DNA of 48,209 nt. Origin: Bacteroidota bacterium (GTDB taxonomy: Bacteria > Bacteroidota > Ignavibacteria > Kapaibacteriales > UBA2268). Numbering within the stretch: position 1 is the first letter of the stretch; every line of letters starts with the position of its first letter. Under the pieces are notes generated by a model. That model did not search any database and had not been told where the DNA came from. It saw only the letters and a program-made list of their open reading frames with translations. The stretch is from positions 1-48,209 of the forward strand of contig JAJRPT010000117.1 in assembly GCA_024280675.1 (NCBI GenBank). The letters are read 5' to 3'. The position numbers were made by a program, and so were the translations under genes. Shown piece by piece: positions 7,769 through 15,892 of the stretch.

Positions 7769-8770
7769 ATGAAAAGACTAATAGACGGATTCGGGAGAGT
7801 TCACGATTACTTGCGAATATCGCTGATAGATAGATGCAACTTGAACTGTTTCTACTGCAATCCAAAAGACAATATGACAAAGAGCGTTAGGTACAACTAC
7901 AATTTAACAAATGATGAATTAGTGAGACTAATCAGGCTTTTTGTTGTGGGTCATGGGATGAAGAAAATCAGATTCACAGGTGGCGAACCGATGATTCGTC
8001 GAGACATAATGGATTTATTCGAGCGGGTCTCTGAAATCAAGAGTGGACATCCATTCGAGCTAGCACTCACCAGCAATGGCACCACACTTGCTCCTCATCT
8101 CAAAAGATTAAAAGAGCTTGGTCTTGATAGATTAAATCTTAGCCTCGACACATTGGACGCTCAGATGTTCGAGCAAATCACTGGGCATGATAAAATTGAA
8201 CCAGTGATGGGATCTATTGAAACGGCTTTGGATCTTGGTTTTGCACCACTCAAGATTAATGCCGTTGGAATGCGTGGTCTCAACGATGGTGAATTAACTA
8301 AATTCGTTGATTATTTCAAAGATAGAAATGTAAATTTACGTTTTATAGAATTTATGCCATTTGGAAACAATGATTGGAATGATGACAGATTTATATCTTA
8401 TGTGGAGATGAAGGAAATTATTGAATCAGAATTCCCACTCCAATCACTCGAGCAGGAAAAGCACGCCGTGGCAAAAGATTACCAAGTCATTGGACACAAA
8501 TGCAAGGTAAGTTTTATTTCTTCCATTTCGGATCACTTCTGTGATGATTGCAATAGGTTGCGTGTCGGATCTTCGGGCAAGATGAAGCTATGTCTACTAT
8601 CCAATTCTGATTCTGGAGTGAATTTCAGAGAATTGTTTCGCGCAGGAGTCAGTGACGAAGAAATATCTGAGATGCTAATGTCATCACTTCAACTTAAAGA
8701 TGAAAAGCATCCTCCCGTGCAACAACTCGTCACATTTTCCCAGAATCAAATGATGGCAATTGGAGGATAA
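7769..8770 (+). CDS. moaA: GTP 3',8-cyclase (first step of Moco synthesis)
   Basis: A 333-residue radical-SAM enzyme that converts GTP to 3',8-cyclo-GTP. The N-terminal SAM cluster motif C23-x3-C27-x2-C30 and a Gly-Gly-Glu-Pro motif near residue 73 are present. The C-terminal substrate cluster is C258-x2-C261 and C275, and the protein ends in Gly-Gly, which is functionally important in MoaA. Length and cysteine positions match the family. It lies 4 bp after the CHR transporter and 2 bp before moaC. Confidence 0.97.
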   Translation: MKRLIDGFGRVHDYLRISLIDRCNLNCFYCNPKDNMTKSVRYNYNLTNDELVRLIRLFVVGHGMKKIRFTGGEPMIRRDIMDLFERVSEIKSGHPFELALTSNGTTLAPHLKRLKELGLDRLNLSLDTLDAQMFEQITGHDKIEPVMGSIETALDLGFAPLKINAVGMRGLNDGELTKFVDYFKDRNVNLRFIEFMPFGNNDWNDDRFISYVEMKEIIESEFPLQSLEQEKHAVAKDYQVIGHKCKVSFISSISDHFCDDCNRLRVGSSGKMKLCLLSNSDSGVNFRELFRAGVSDEEISEMLMSSLQLKDEKHPPVQQLVTFSQNQMMAIGG

Positions 8771-8772
8771 TT

Positions 8773-9246
8773 ATGAGCAAGTTATCGCATCTAACAAGTG
8801 AGGGGAAGGCAGAAATGGTAGATGTTTCAGCAAAAAAAGAAAGCCTCAGAACAGCTCGAGCAAGTGGTGAAGTATTAATCTCAAATGAAATTTACGATGC
8901 CATTAAAAATAATTTAATGAAAAAAGGTGACGTGCTTACCGTCGCCAAAATTGCTGGGATACAGGCGGCGAAGAAAACATCTGAGCTAATTCCACTGTGC
9001 CACAATATTTTCATATCAAAAGTAGATGTCAATCTTGAATTAAGCGAAAACAAAGTGATTATCAAATCATTTGCTTCGACGACTGCTCAGACTGGAATTG
9101 AAATGGAAGCACTCACCGCAGTCTCGCTTGCAGCACTAACCCTCTACGATATGTGCAAGGCGATTGACAAATCTATGCAAATCACCAACATTAAACTAAA
9201 CGAGAAAACCGGCGGGAAATCAGGAGATTACAAATATGAAGATTAA
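8773..9246 (+). CDS. moaC: Cyclic pyranopterin monophosphate synthase
   Basis: A 157-residue enzyme that converts cyclo-GTP to cyclic pyranopterin monophosphate. Family landmarks are the Pro-Leu-Cys-His-Asn segment near residue 75, the Thr-Gly-Ile-Glu-Met-Glu-Ala-Leu-Thr-Ala-Val segment near 113-123, Met-Cys-Lys-Ala-Ile-Asp-Lys near 132-138 and the C-terminal Glu-Lys-Thr-Gly-Gly-Lys-Ser-Gly-Asp. It starts 2 bp after moaA and overlaps the start of moaD by 11 bp, so translational coupling is likely. Confidence 0.97.
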   Translation: MSKLSHLTSEGKAEMVDVSAKKESLRTARASGEVLISNEIYDAIKNNLMKKGDVLTVAKIAGIQAAKKTSELIPLCHNIFISKVDVNLELSENKVIIKSFASTTAQTGIEMEALTAVSLAALTLYDMCKAIDKSMQITNIKLNEKTGGKSGDYKYED

Positions 9247-9472
9247 GATGAAATATTTTGGAATGATTGCCGAGAGCCTTGGCAAAGAAGAGGAGACCCT
9301 GGATTTAGACATTAAGATGGTGAGTGATTTGAGCGATTATTTCCTGAGTGAGTTCAGCAGATTAGAAGAAATGAATTTCCAAATTTCGGTCAATCTAAAT
9401 ATTGTTCCTGCCCAGTTCGAGCTTAGTGAAAATGACGAAGTGGCACTTCTTCCTGCATTTGCTGGTGGCTGA
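9236..9472 (+). CDS. moaD: Molybdopterin synthase small (sulfur-carrier) subunit
   Basis: A 78-residue ubiquitin-like protein ending in Phe-Ala-Gly-Gly. The terminal Gly-Gly is adenylated by MoeB and converted to a thiocarboxylate that supplies sulfur to the dithiolene of molybdopterin. The Val-Ala-Leu-Leu-Pro-Ala-Phe-Ala-Gly-Gly ending is typical of MoaD. The start lies inside the last codons of moaC (11-bp overlap). The activating enzyme MoeB follows 50 bp downstream and its partner MoaE lies beyond that. Confidence 0.94.
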   Translation: MKIKMKYFGMIAESLGKEEETLDLDIKMVSDLSDYFLSEFSRLEEMNFQISVNLNIVPAQFELSENDEVALLPAFAGG

Positions 9473-9522
9473 CACACTTCGTGTGTTTATAATTTATTGT
9501 AATCTCTCGAATTCTAAAAATT

Positions 9523-10620
9523 ATGTTATCAACTAAAGAAAAATACAGATACAGCCGCCATATCTTACTTGATAAAGTGGGCGAGTCGGGCCAAGGGAAA
9601 TTGAAATCTGCTCGAGTATTGGTCATTGGTGCTGGTGGTTTGTCTTGCCCAGCACTTCAATATTTGGTAGCAGCAGGCGTTGGGCATATTGGAATTATTG
9701 ATTTTGATACAGTTGATGAATCAAATTTGCAACGCCAGATATTGTTTGTTCCAGACGATATTGGCAAGAATAAGGCAACTATTGCCTCGCAAAAACTAAG
9801 CAAACAAAATCCTTATGTTCAATTTGATGTTTATCCAGAAAAATTAACAAACAAAAATGCGATTGATTTGTTTGAGAAATATGATTTAATTTTGGATGGG
9901 ACGGACAACTTTTCCACCCGGTATTTGATAAATGATGCCAGCATTTTGACTGCACGTCCTTTTGTCTATGGCGGAATTTATAAATTTGAGGGGCAAGTTT
10001 CGGTCTTTAATTTTGAGAATGGAGCAAGTTATAGGTGCTTATTTCCAAGACCACCGGCTAAGTCTCCGAATTGTTCAGAGATTGGCGTGCTTGGAATTTT
10101 GCCAGGAATCATCGGCACAATGCAGGCAAATGAAATCATTAAAATAATTTTAGGAATAGGAGATGTGCTATCTGGTAAGATATTGAATTACAATGCACTT
10201 ACCGCAGATTCTACAAGGATTGCCATCAAGAAATCTGACAAACAAATCCAAAATATTTTAGATATGCGAGATGATTTCAAAGATTATAATTATGATTATT
10301 TTTGCGAGACAAATCACGATAATAAAAAAGTTGAAAAAATTAAAGAAATTAGCTCAGAAGAGTTAAAACAAATTCTAAAGACACGAAGTATCCAGGTTTT
10401 AGATGTGCGACAAGAATGGGAAATGCCCAAAATTATTGAATTAAATGCAATAAACATCCCACTGGGTGAAATTCCAAATAGATTATCTGAATTAGACAAA
10501 GACAAGCAAACGCTTGTCTGTTGCCAAAGTGGAATAAGAAGTCGAGAATGTATCAAACTATTAGAAAAACAAGGATATTCTAATCTGATAAATTTAAAAG
10601 GTGGAATCAGCTCATGGTAA
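9523..10620 (+). CDS. moeB: MoeB-like MoaD adenylyltransferase fused to a rhodanese domain
   Basis: A 365-residue fusion protein. Residues 1 to about 240 form a ThiF/MoeB E1-like domain with the nucleotide loop Gly-Ala-Gly-Gly-Leu-Ser near 38-43, the Asp-x-x-Asn-Leu-Gln-Arg-Gln motif near 69-73 and the conserved Pro-Asn-Cys-Ser-Glu-x-Gly-Val-Leu-Gly motif near 185-195. Residues of about 265-365 form a rhodanese domain with its active-site cysteine in Cys-Cys-Gln-Ser-Gly-Ile-Arg-Ser. It should adenylate MoaD and hand over sulfur. The two zinc-binding Cys-x-x-Cys pairs usual in MoeB are broken: one reads Ser-Tyr-Arg-Cys and the second is absent. Its 3' end overlaps moaE by 7 bp. Confidence 0.9.
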   Translation: MLSTKEKYRYSRHILLDKVGESGQGKLKSARVLVIGAGGLSCPALQYLVAAGVGHIGIIDFDTVDESNLQRQILFVPDDIGKNKATIASQKLSKQNPYVQFDVYPEKLTNKNAIDLFEKYDLILDGTDNFSTRYLINDASILTARPFVYGGIYKFEGQVSVFNFENGASYRCLFPRPPAKSPNCSEIGVLGILPGIIGTMQANEIIKIILGIGDVLSGKILNYNALTADSTRIAIKKSDKQIQNILDMRDDFKDYNYDYFCETNHDNKKVEKIKEISSEELKQILKTRSIQVLDVRQEWEMPKIIELNAINIPLGEIPNRLSELDKDKQTLVCCQSGIRSRECIKLLEKQGYSNLINLKGGISSW

Positions 10621-11054
10621 AGAAGAAAAAATCAGTATTAACTAAAGGTGCAATAAGCCCAGAAATAATTGCCCAATCAATAGCTCACCACAGTGTAGGG
10701 ACTGATATTGGTGCGCACGACATTTTCCTGGGCCAAGTCCGTGCCGACACTGCCAACGACAAGACCGTAACTGCAATAGAATATACAGCTTATGAAGAAA
10801 TGGCTGAGGCAAAATTTAGCCAAATCAGAGAGTCTGCATTCGCCAAATTCGACCTCATCTGCTTGCACATCCTCCATAGTTTGGGCAAAATAAATGCGGG
10901 TGAGATTTGTCTTTTCGTCTTCACTTCATCTGCTCACAGGACGGACGCAATGGCAGCCACAAGATATATTGTTGAAGAAATCAAGGCAGATGTCCCTGTT
11001 TTTGGCAAAGAAATTTTTGATAATAAATCTCATCAGTGGAAGGTTAATAAGTAA
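10614..11054 (+). CDS. moaE: Molybdopterin synthase large (catalytic) subunit
   Basis: A 146-residue enzyme that converts cyclic pyranopterin monophosphate to molybdopterin using MoaD thiocarboxylate. Recognisable elements are the Phe-Leu-Gly-Gln-Val-Arg motif near residues 38-43, Glu-Tyr-Thr-Ala-Tyr-Glu-Glu-Met near 56-63, Ser-Ala-His-Arg near 106-109 and the Val-Phe-Gly-Lys-Glu-Ile-Phe segment near 130-136 that carries the catalytic lysine. It overlaps the moeB-rhodanese gene by 7 bp and is followed by moeA after 1 bp. Confidence 0.95.
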   Translation: MVKKKKSVLTKGAISPEIIAQSIAHHSVGTDIGAHDIFLGQVRADTANDKTVTAIEYTAYEEMAEAKFSQIRESAFAKFDLICLHILHSLGKINAGEICLFVFTSSAHRTDAMAATRYIVEEIKADVPVFGKEIFDNKSHQWKVNK

Positions 11055-11055
11055 A

Positions 11056-12267
11056 ATGATAAATTATGAAGAAGCAAATAAAATAATTCTCAGAGAATTG
11101 AGCAAAATCACCAAAAGGATAATCGAAGTTGATTTGCAAGATTGCTTGGGCAGAACATTGGCAGAAGACGTATTTTCTGACACCGACCAGCCCCCATTTG
11201 ATAATTCTGCCATGGACGGAATTGCAATTAAATTCAATGAAAATATTCGTTCGTGGAGTTTGATTGGTGAAATCTCTGCTGGAAATTATGAACACTTTGA
11301 GCTTGACGAAAATTCTTGTGTTAGGATTATGACTGGTGGAAAAATGCCATCTTCGGCAGACACGGTCATTCCTGTGGAGTTACTTGCCGAGTATGGAAAA
11401 CGGATTTCACTTCTAAGTGATGTGAAAATAAAAAAAGGAACTCATGTCCGAAAGAAGGGAAGCGATTTGTTTGTTGGAATGAAGTCGGTCGAAAGTGGTA
11501 TAAAAATCAAATCAAATCACATTTCAATGCTTTCTGCTTGCGGTGAGTCAAAGGTCAAGGTTTACGACAAACTCAAGATTGGGCTTCTTGTCACCGGCGA
11601 TGAGCTTGTGGAAATCTCAGAGATACCGCTTGGCGATAAAATCCGTGCAAGCAATCTCTACACTCTTTTGTCCTCTGTCAAAGAATCGGGGCACGAGGCT
11701 CTGAGCTTTGGTCTTGTGGGCGATGACCGTGAATTGACAGAAGAAAAAATAAGATCAGCACTCAATTCTGATATTGACATTTTCCTAACTACTGGCGGAG
11801 TTTCTGTTGGCAAATATGATTTCGTCAAAGAAATTTTAGAGCAGCTGGGCTGTGAGACAAAATTTTGGCGTGTGAATATCAAACCTGGAAAACCTGTTCT
11901 ATTTTGCACTTTTAATAATGATTCCAGAAGCAAACTTGTGTTTGGGCTTCCGGGTAATCCAGTTTCAGCTTTTGTCACATTCAATATTTTTGTAAAAAAT
12001 AATATTGACAAGTATTTTAATTCTAAAGAAAATAAAAATATTATTGCAGAATTAAACGATGATATAAGAAAGAAAGACAGGAAAAGACATTTCTCAAGAG
12101 GTATTCTCACCTATGAACCTAGTCTTGCAAGATATTTTGTAAGCGACGCTGGATCTGTCTCGAGTGGAAATATGGCATCACTCTCGAAGGCAAATTGCCT
12201 AATAATTTTAAAAGAAGAAACATCTCATCTAAGAAAAGGAGAAATGGTAGAATGTATAAAAATATGA
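11056..12267 (+). CDS. moeA: Molybdopterin molybdenumtransferase
   Basis: A 403-residue enzyme that inserts molybdate into adenylated molybdopterin. Key motifs are Asp-Asn-Ser-Ala-Met-Asp-Gly near residues 49-55, Thr-Gly-Asp-Glu-Leu near 182-186, Thr-Thr-Gly-Gly-Val-Ser-Val-Gly-Lys-Tyr-Asp near 245-255 and Gly-Leu-Pro-Gly-Asn-Pro-Val-Ser near 296-303. The frame is open further upstream, to 10894 inside moaE, but the family N-terminus begins at the ATG at 11056, 1 bp after the moaE stop, so I use that start. No separate MogA/MoaB adenylyltransferase gene is visible in the window. The 3' end overlaps mobA by 16 bp. Confidence 0.96.
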   Translation: MINYEEANKIILRELSKITKRIIEVDLQDCLGRTLAEDVFSDTDQPPFDNSAMDGIAIKFNENIRSWSLIGEISAGNYEHFELDENSCVRIMTGGKMPSSADTVIPVELLAEYGKRISLLSDVKIKKGTHVRKKGSDLFVGMKSVESGIKIKSNHISMLSACGESKVKVYDKLKIGLLVTGDELVEISEIPLGDKIRASNLYTLLSSVKESGHEALSFGLVGDDRELTEEKIRSALNSDIDIFLTTGGVSVGKYDFVKEILEQLGCETKFWRVNIKPGKPVLFCTFNNDSRSKLVFGLPGNPVSAFVTFNIFVKNNIDKYFNSKENKNIIAELNDDIRKKDRKRHFSRGILTYEPSLARYFVSDAGSVSSGNMASLSKANCLIILKEETSHLRKGEMVECIKI

Positions 12268-12881
12268 CAGGGATAATACTTTCCGGCGGCAAATCGACTA
12301 GGATGGGGCAGAACAAATCATTGTTGAAAATTGGCAATGTGACCGCCATTGAGCGAATCCTAAATCTAATGAAGCCCTTGTTCCCCAGAATAATTCTCAG
12401 CACAAATTCGCCTCAAGAATATGAATTCTTGGGTCTTGAGATGTTTGCCGATATTTACAAAAACACTGGGCCCATAGCCGGGATTCACGCAGGCTTATCC
12501 GCCTCAATGACACAGAAGAATTTCATTATCTCCTGTGATATGCAGCTTATGAGCGAAGATGTTATTCGTTTCCTCATTGATTACCCGACCCAAAGCTCAA
12601 TCACAATAGCCAAGGCAGATGGCTTTTTCCAACAACTAGCTGGGGTTTATCACAAAGACTCAATCAAAGAGATTGAAAAAATCATTAACGAATCTGCCAC
12701 CGAGGAGGAAAACAGATCTGGTGAGCAGGTAAAACGTGGATGCAAAGTTTTCAAGCTGGTAAATAATATGAACGCCAAAATCATCGACGCAGAGAGCGAA
12801 ATCCCCAACTACAAAGCTGGAACATTTTTCAACATGAACAAACCCCATGAATTCGACGAAATAAAAGCAATACTAGAATAA
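12252..12881 (+). CDS. mobA: Molybdenum cofactor guanylyltransferase
   Basis: A 209-residue nucleotidyltransferase that adds GMP to Mo-molybdopterin to make the MGD form used by NarG. The N-terminal loop Leu-Ser-Gly-Gly-Lys-Ser-Thr-Arg-Met-Gly-Gln-Asn-Lys is diagnostic. Asp residues typical of metal binding occur near Gly-Ile-His-Ala-Gly and Ser-Cys-Asp-Met. Two ATGs are possible: 12252, preceded at good distance by AAAGGAG, and 12264, which overlaps the moeA stop as ATGA. I prefer 12252 for its ribosome-binding site. It is the last gene of the Moco operon and its end overlaps the convergent di-iron protein gene by 9 bp. Confidence 0.93.
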   Translation: MYKNMTGIILSGGKSTRMGQNKSLLKIGNVTAIERILNLMKPLFPRIILSTNSPQEYEFLGLEMFADIYKNTGPIAGIHAGLSASMTQKNFIISCDMQLMSEDVIRFLIDYPTQSSITIAKADGFFQQLAGVYHKDSIKEIEKIINESATEEENRSGEQVKRGCKVFKLVNNMNAKIIDAESEIPNYKAGTFFNMNKPHEFDEIKAILE

Positions 12882-13469
12882 CTCATCGTCCAAATCACTG
12901 AGTTCACCCCTTAGTTCATTTGATTCTGAGTCTTTGTCCTTGCCTGTTAATTCCTTGATTAATTCCTCTACCTTTGGAAATAAAATATCATTTTCTAGGT
13001 GGATATGCTGGAGTAAGTCCTCATGGAACTCCTTTAATTTAGCAAAATAAGCGATAGTTGTTTTGCAAGCATTTCCCCATGGAGCGTAATCATTGCTTAT
13101 ATTTTTGATAGAGCCGAGTACTTTCAAAGCATTCTCATGCTCATAAATCATTGCAATTATCAAGTTTTGGTTGCTTTCACTTTTTGGATTTATTTCTTTA
13201 TCATCTTTTCCTATCTTTTGCAAGTCCAAAATATTTGGAAACAGAATATTTTCTTCTTTTTCAATATGTGAGAGAAGTTCGACAAAGAGACCTTTGAGCA
13301 AAGCAGCAATTTTAACAAGCTCATCATATTCACCGCCGTGATATGAAACTACTTTCTTGGAAAATTGCTCAAGCATAGGAATGCTCGATTTTACATAAGT
13401 ATGGTGGTTTTCCAATATGTATGTGATAAGAGAATGTGCGTTCATATCATTAAATTGTGAATCAGTCAA
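12873..13469 (-). CDS. ytfE: RIC/YtfE-type hemerythrin-like di-iron protein
   Basis: A 198-residue protein with the RIC (repair of iron centres; YtfE/ScdA/DnrN) pattern of histidine and glutamate ligands: Glu-Asn-His-His near residues 20-23, Tyr-His-Gly-Gly near 43-46, Ser-His-Ile-Glu-Lys-Glu-Glu-Asn near 75-82, Tyr-Glu-His-Glu near 119-122, and Glu-Phe-His-Glu plus His-Ile-His-Leu-Glu-Asn near 160-171. The N-terminal ScdA domain found in many members is missing, and the protein ends in an acidic tail. The family protects or repairs Fe-S clusters after nitric oxide stress, which fits the adjacent nitrate respiration genes. It is convergent with mobA, so co-regulation is not implied. Confidence 0.85.
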   Translation of the reverse strand: MTDSQFNDMNAHSLITYILENHHTYVKSSIPMLEQFSKKVVSYHGGEYDELVKIAALLKGLFVELLSHIEKEENILFPNILDLQKIGKDDKEINPKSESNQNLIIAMIYEHENALKVLGSIKNISNDYAPWGNACKTTIAYFAKLKEFHEDLLQHIHLENDILFPKVEELIKELTGKDKDSESNELRGELSDLDDELF

Positions 13470-13523
13470 GTTCTTATTTCCTTGTTATAAAAAAAAGTAA
13501 TAAACGGATTTAAGTATCTTTTA

Positions 13524-15152
13524 TTATTTTTTAGTCCAATTAATTAAAGCATTTGTAGAGGAATCAAATGCGTGCGTCTCTTTTTGAGAATTTAGTTCAA
13601 GCAATACATCATTTGCTATTTCTTTGCCCAGCTCAACACCCATTTGGTCAAATGGATTAATGCCCAGAAGATGCCCAAGAGCAAATGTCTTGTGTTCATA
13701 AAATGCTAGCAAGGAACCCAGATTCTCTGGAGTCAATCTTTTTGCAATAATTGTATTGCTTGGCTTATTTCCAGGAAATACTTTATGTGGCAGTATATCC
13801 TGGATTTCTTCGATACTCTTCCCTTTTCTCAACAAATTCTCCCGAGCTTCAGTTTCTGTCCTCCCTTTGATAAGAGATGCCGCTTGTGCAAAAAAGTTTG
13901 CCAATAGGATTTGATTTTGATTATCGAGAGGATCATATTCGGCAAATGCAATAAAATCCACGGGAATCATATCCGAGCCTTGGTGCAATATCTGGAAGAA
14001 AGAATGTTGGGCATCTGTACCTACTTCGCCAAAAACAATACCTGAGCTTTTGTAATCCAGCTTTTCTCCATTTTTAGAAACAGATTTACCGAGAGATTCC
14101 ATTTCAAGTTGGGAAAGCCAGTCTGGGAAATATTTCATATCCTGATTATATGGAACGACAGCACGAGCATTTGTTTGGAAGAAACTGCGATACCAAAACT
14201 CTAGCATTGCCATAAGCACCGGAATATTTTGTTCAAAGCTACTTTTTGCAAAATGATTATCAGCCATTTCTGCTCCTTTCAACAGCTTTTCATAATTCCT
14301 ATATCCTATACCGATTGAAAGTGCCAGCCCCATGGCAGACCAAAGTGAAAAACGCCCACCCACCCAATCCCATACTTCCAACACATTTTCTTTTTTTATC
14401 CCATACTCCAAACACTTTTCATAAGAAGAGGAAACGGCAAGGAAGTGCTTGTCAAAATCAGATTGCGAAACACCACTGCGAATCATCCAATTCATTACAA
14501 GCGAGGCATTGGCGAGTGTTTCCGTGGTAGAAAATGATTTCGAGCAGATAATAAAAAGCGTAGTTTCTGGGTTAAGATCCCTCATAATTGGCATCATAGC
14601 CCGCCTATCAACATTTGCCACAAAGTGAATTTTTATATTGTTGTGATATTGAGAAAGGGCTGAATATGCCATTTTCACACCAAGATCAGAGCCACCAATC
14701 CCAATGTTTATAATATTCTCAAGAGCTTTACCAGTGTGTCCTTTCCATTGCCCAGAAATAATTTTATTCGAAATCTCTTTGATTTTATTGCGTGATTTTT
14801 CTATCTGACTTTTAACATTAATTTTATCAATAAATATTTCTTCAACAGTGAAATTCCTAAGTGCAGTGTGCATGGCGGCACGATTTTCAGTATTATTAAC
14901 TTTTTTTCCTGCCAATAGATCTCTGACTGCAAACTTCAGTCGAGACTTTCTTGCCATCTCACAAAGAAAAGTAATCGTATCGTAATTTATTCGATTTTTG
15001 GAATAATCAAAGATAAACTCATTCCATTCAATGTGAAATTTATCAAACCTATCCTCATCATAATCAAAGACATCTCTTAAATGCAGGTTGTTAATACTAA
15101 AATGATGAGTTTTTAGTTCGTGCCAAATTTTTGAAGATGTAAGTTTACTCAT
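13524..15152 (-). CDS. pgi: Glucose-6-phosphate isomerase
   Basis: A 542-residue cytoplasmic enzyme interconverting glucose-6-phosphate and fructose-6-phosphate. Family signatures are Asn-Ile-Gly-Ile-Gly-Gly-Ser-Asp-Leu-Gly near residue 151, the Ser-Lys-Ser-Phe-Ser-Thr-Thr-Glu-Thr phosphate-binding loop near 204, Val-Gly-Gly-Arg-Phe-Ser-Leu-Trp-Ser near 265 and Gly-Thr-Asp-Ala-Gln-His-Ser-Phe near 375 with Gln-His-Ser and a following Leu-His-Gln-Gly. Length is normal for the long bacterial form. Divergent from queC with 47 bp between them; 54 bp separate it from the RIC gene downstream. Confidence 0.96.
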   Translation of the reverse strand: MSKLTSSKIWHELKTHHFSINNLHLRDVFDYDEDRFDKFHIEWNEFIFDYSKNRINYDTITFLCEMARKSRLKFAVRDLLAGKKVNNTENRAAMHTALRNFTVEEIFIDKINVKSQIEKSRNKIKEISNKIISGQWKGHTGKALENIINIGIGGSDLGVKMAYSALSQYHNNIKIHFVANVDRRAMMPIMRDLNPETTLFIICSKSFSTTETLANASLVMNWMIRSGVSQSDFDKHFLAVSSSYEKCLEYGIKKENVLEVWDWVGGRFSLWSAMGLALSIGIGYRNYEKLLKGAEMADNHFAKSSFEQNIPVLMAMLEFWYRSFFQTNARAVVPYNQDMKYFPDWLSQLEMESLGKSVSKNGEKLDYKSSGIVFGEVGTDAQHSFFQILHQGSDMIPVDFIAFAEYDPLDNQNQILLANFFAQAASLIKGRTETEARENLLRKGKSIEEIQDILPHKVFPGNKPSNTIIAKRLTPENLGSLLAFYEHKTFALGHLLGINPFDQMGVELGKEIANDVLLELNSQKETHAFDSSTNALINWTKK

Positions 15153-15199
15153 TTGATTTTATTAATTTAGTTTTCTGAAAAAAGTATAATCTCAAAATT

Positions 15200-15892
15200 A
15201 TGATTAAAAGTATAAATAAAAAAGCAATCGTATTAATCTCTGGCGGAATGGATTCGGCTCTTTGTGCTGGAATTGCCAAAGGTGAGGGCTTTAAGCTTTG
15301 TGCTTTGCATATTAGTTATGGGCAACGAACGTCGGCGCGTGAGAAAAAAGCATTTACCGATATTTGTAATTTTTATAGAATTGAAAAGAGACTTTGTGCC
15401 GATATAAAATACTTGTCCGATATTGGCGGTTCATCTCTTACCGACATGCCAATAAAAGTATCTGAGGTAAATCTTGAAAGTCATTCTATTCCAAGCACTT
15501 ACGTACCGTTTCGTAATGGAAATATTTTATCGATTGCCACATCTTGGGCCGAAGTCATTGGAGCGGGACATATTTTCATTGGTGCCATGGAGGAGGATTC
15601 GAGTGGCTATCCAGATTGCCGAGAAGAGTTTTTTAAATCTTTTGAACAAGCGGTTAATTCTGGGACAAAGCCTCAGACCAAAATTAAAATCATCACCCCC
15701 CTTATTCATCTAACAAAAAAAGAGGTTGTGGAGAAATCACTAAGGCTCAATGTCCCTTTGCATCTGAGTTGGAGTTGCTACCAAAGTGAGGACAAGGCAT
15801 GTGGTGAGTGTGATTCTTGTGGCTTGCGTCTTCGTGGATTCGAGATGGCGGGCGAGCGAGACCCTTTGGAATATAAGAGAAATATTAATTAA
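15200..15892 (+). CDS. queC: 7-cyano-7-deazaguanine synthase
   Basis: A 230-residue ATP-dependent enzyme that makes preQ0, the precursor of queuosine in tRNA and of some DNA modifications. The PP-loop Ser-Gly-Gly-Met-Asp-Ser-Ala lies near residues 14-20. The C-terminal zinc site is seen as Ser-Cys-Tyr followed by the group Ala-Cys-Gly-Glu-Cys-Asp-Ser-Cys-Gly. No other queuosine genes are in the window. It is divergent from pgi and its end overlaps the convergent mrdA gene by 8 bp. Confidence 0.95.
   Translation: MIKSINKKAIVLISGGMDSALCAGIAKGEGFKLCALHISYGQRTSAREKKAFTDICNFYRIEKRLCADIKYLSDIGGSSLTDMPIKVSEVNLESHSIPSTYVPFRNGNILSIATSWAEVIGAGHIFIGAMEEDSSGYPDCREEFFKSFEQAVNSGTKPQTKIKIITPLIHLTKKEVVEKSLRLNVPLHLSWSCYQSEDKACGECDSCGLRLRGFEMAGERDPLEYKRNIN

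Noticed and set aside
10894..11055. Upstream extension of moeA inside moaE
   Set aside because: The frame is open, but the MoeA family N-terminus begins at the ATG at 11056, 1 bp after the moaE stop; the extension matches nothing and lies within moaE coding sequence.
12195..12251. Longer N-terminus of mobA
   Set aside because: It lies inside moeA and would put about 24 basic residues before the nucleotide-binding loop; the ATG at 12252 has a good ribosome-binding site.
14246..14530. 94-codon plus-strand frame opposite pgi
   Set aside because: Antisense shadow of a conserved enzyme gene.
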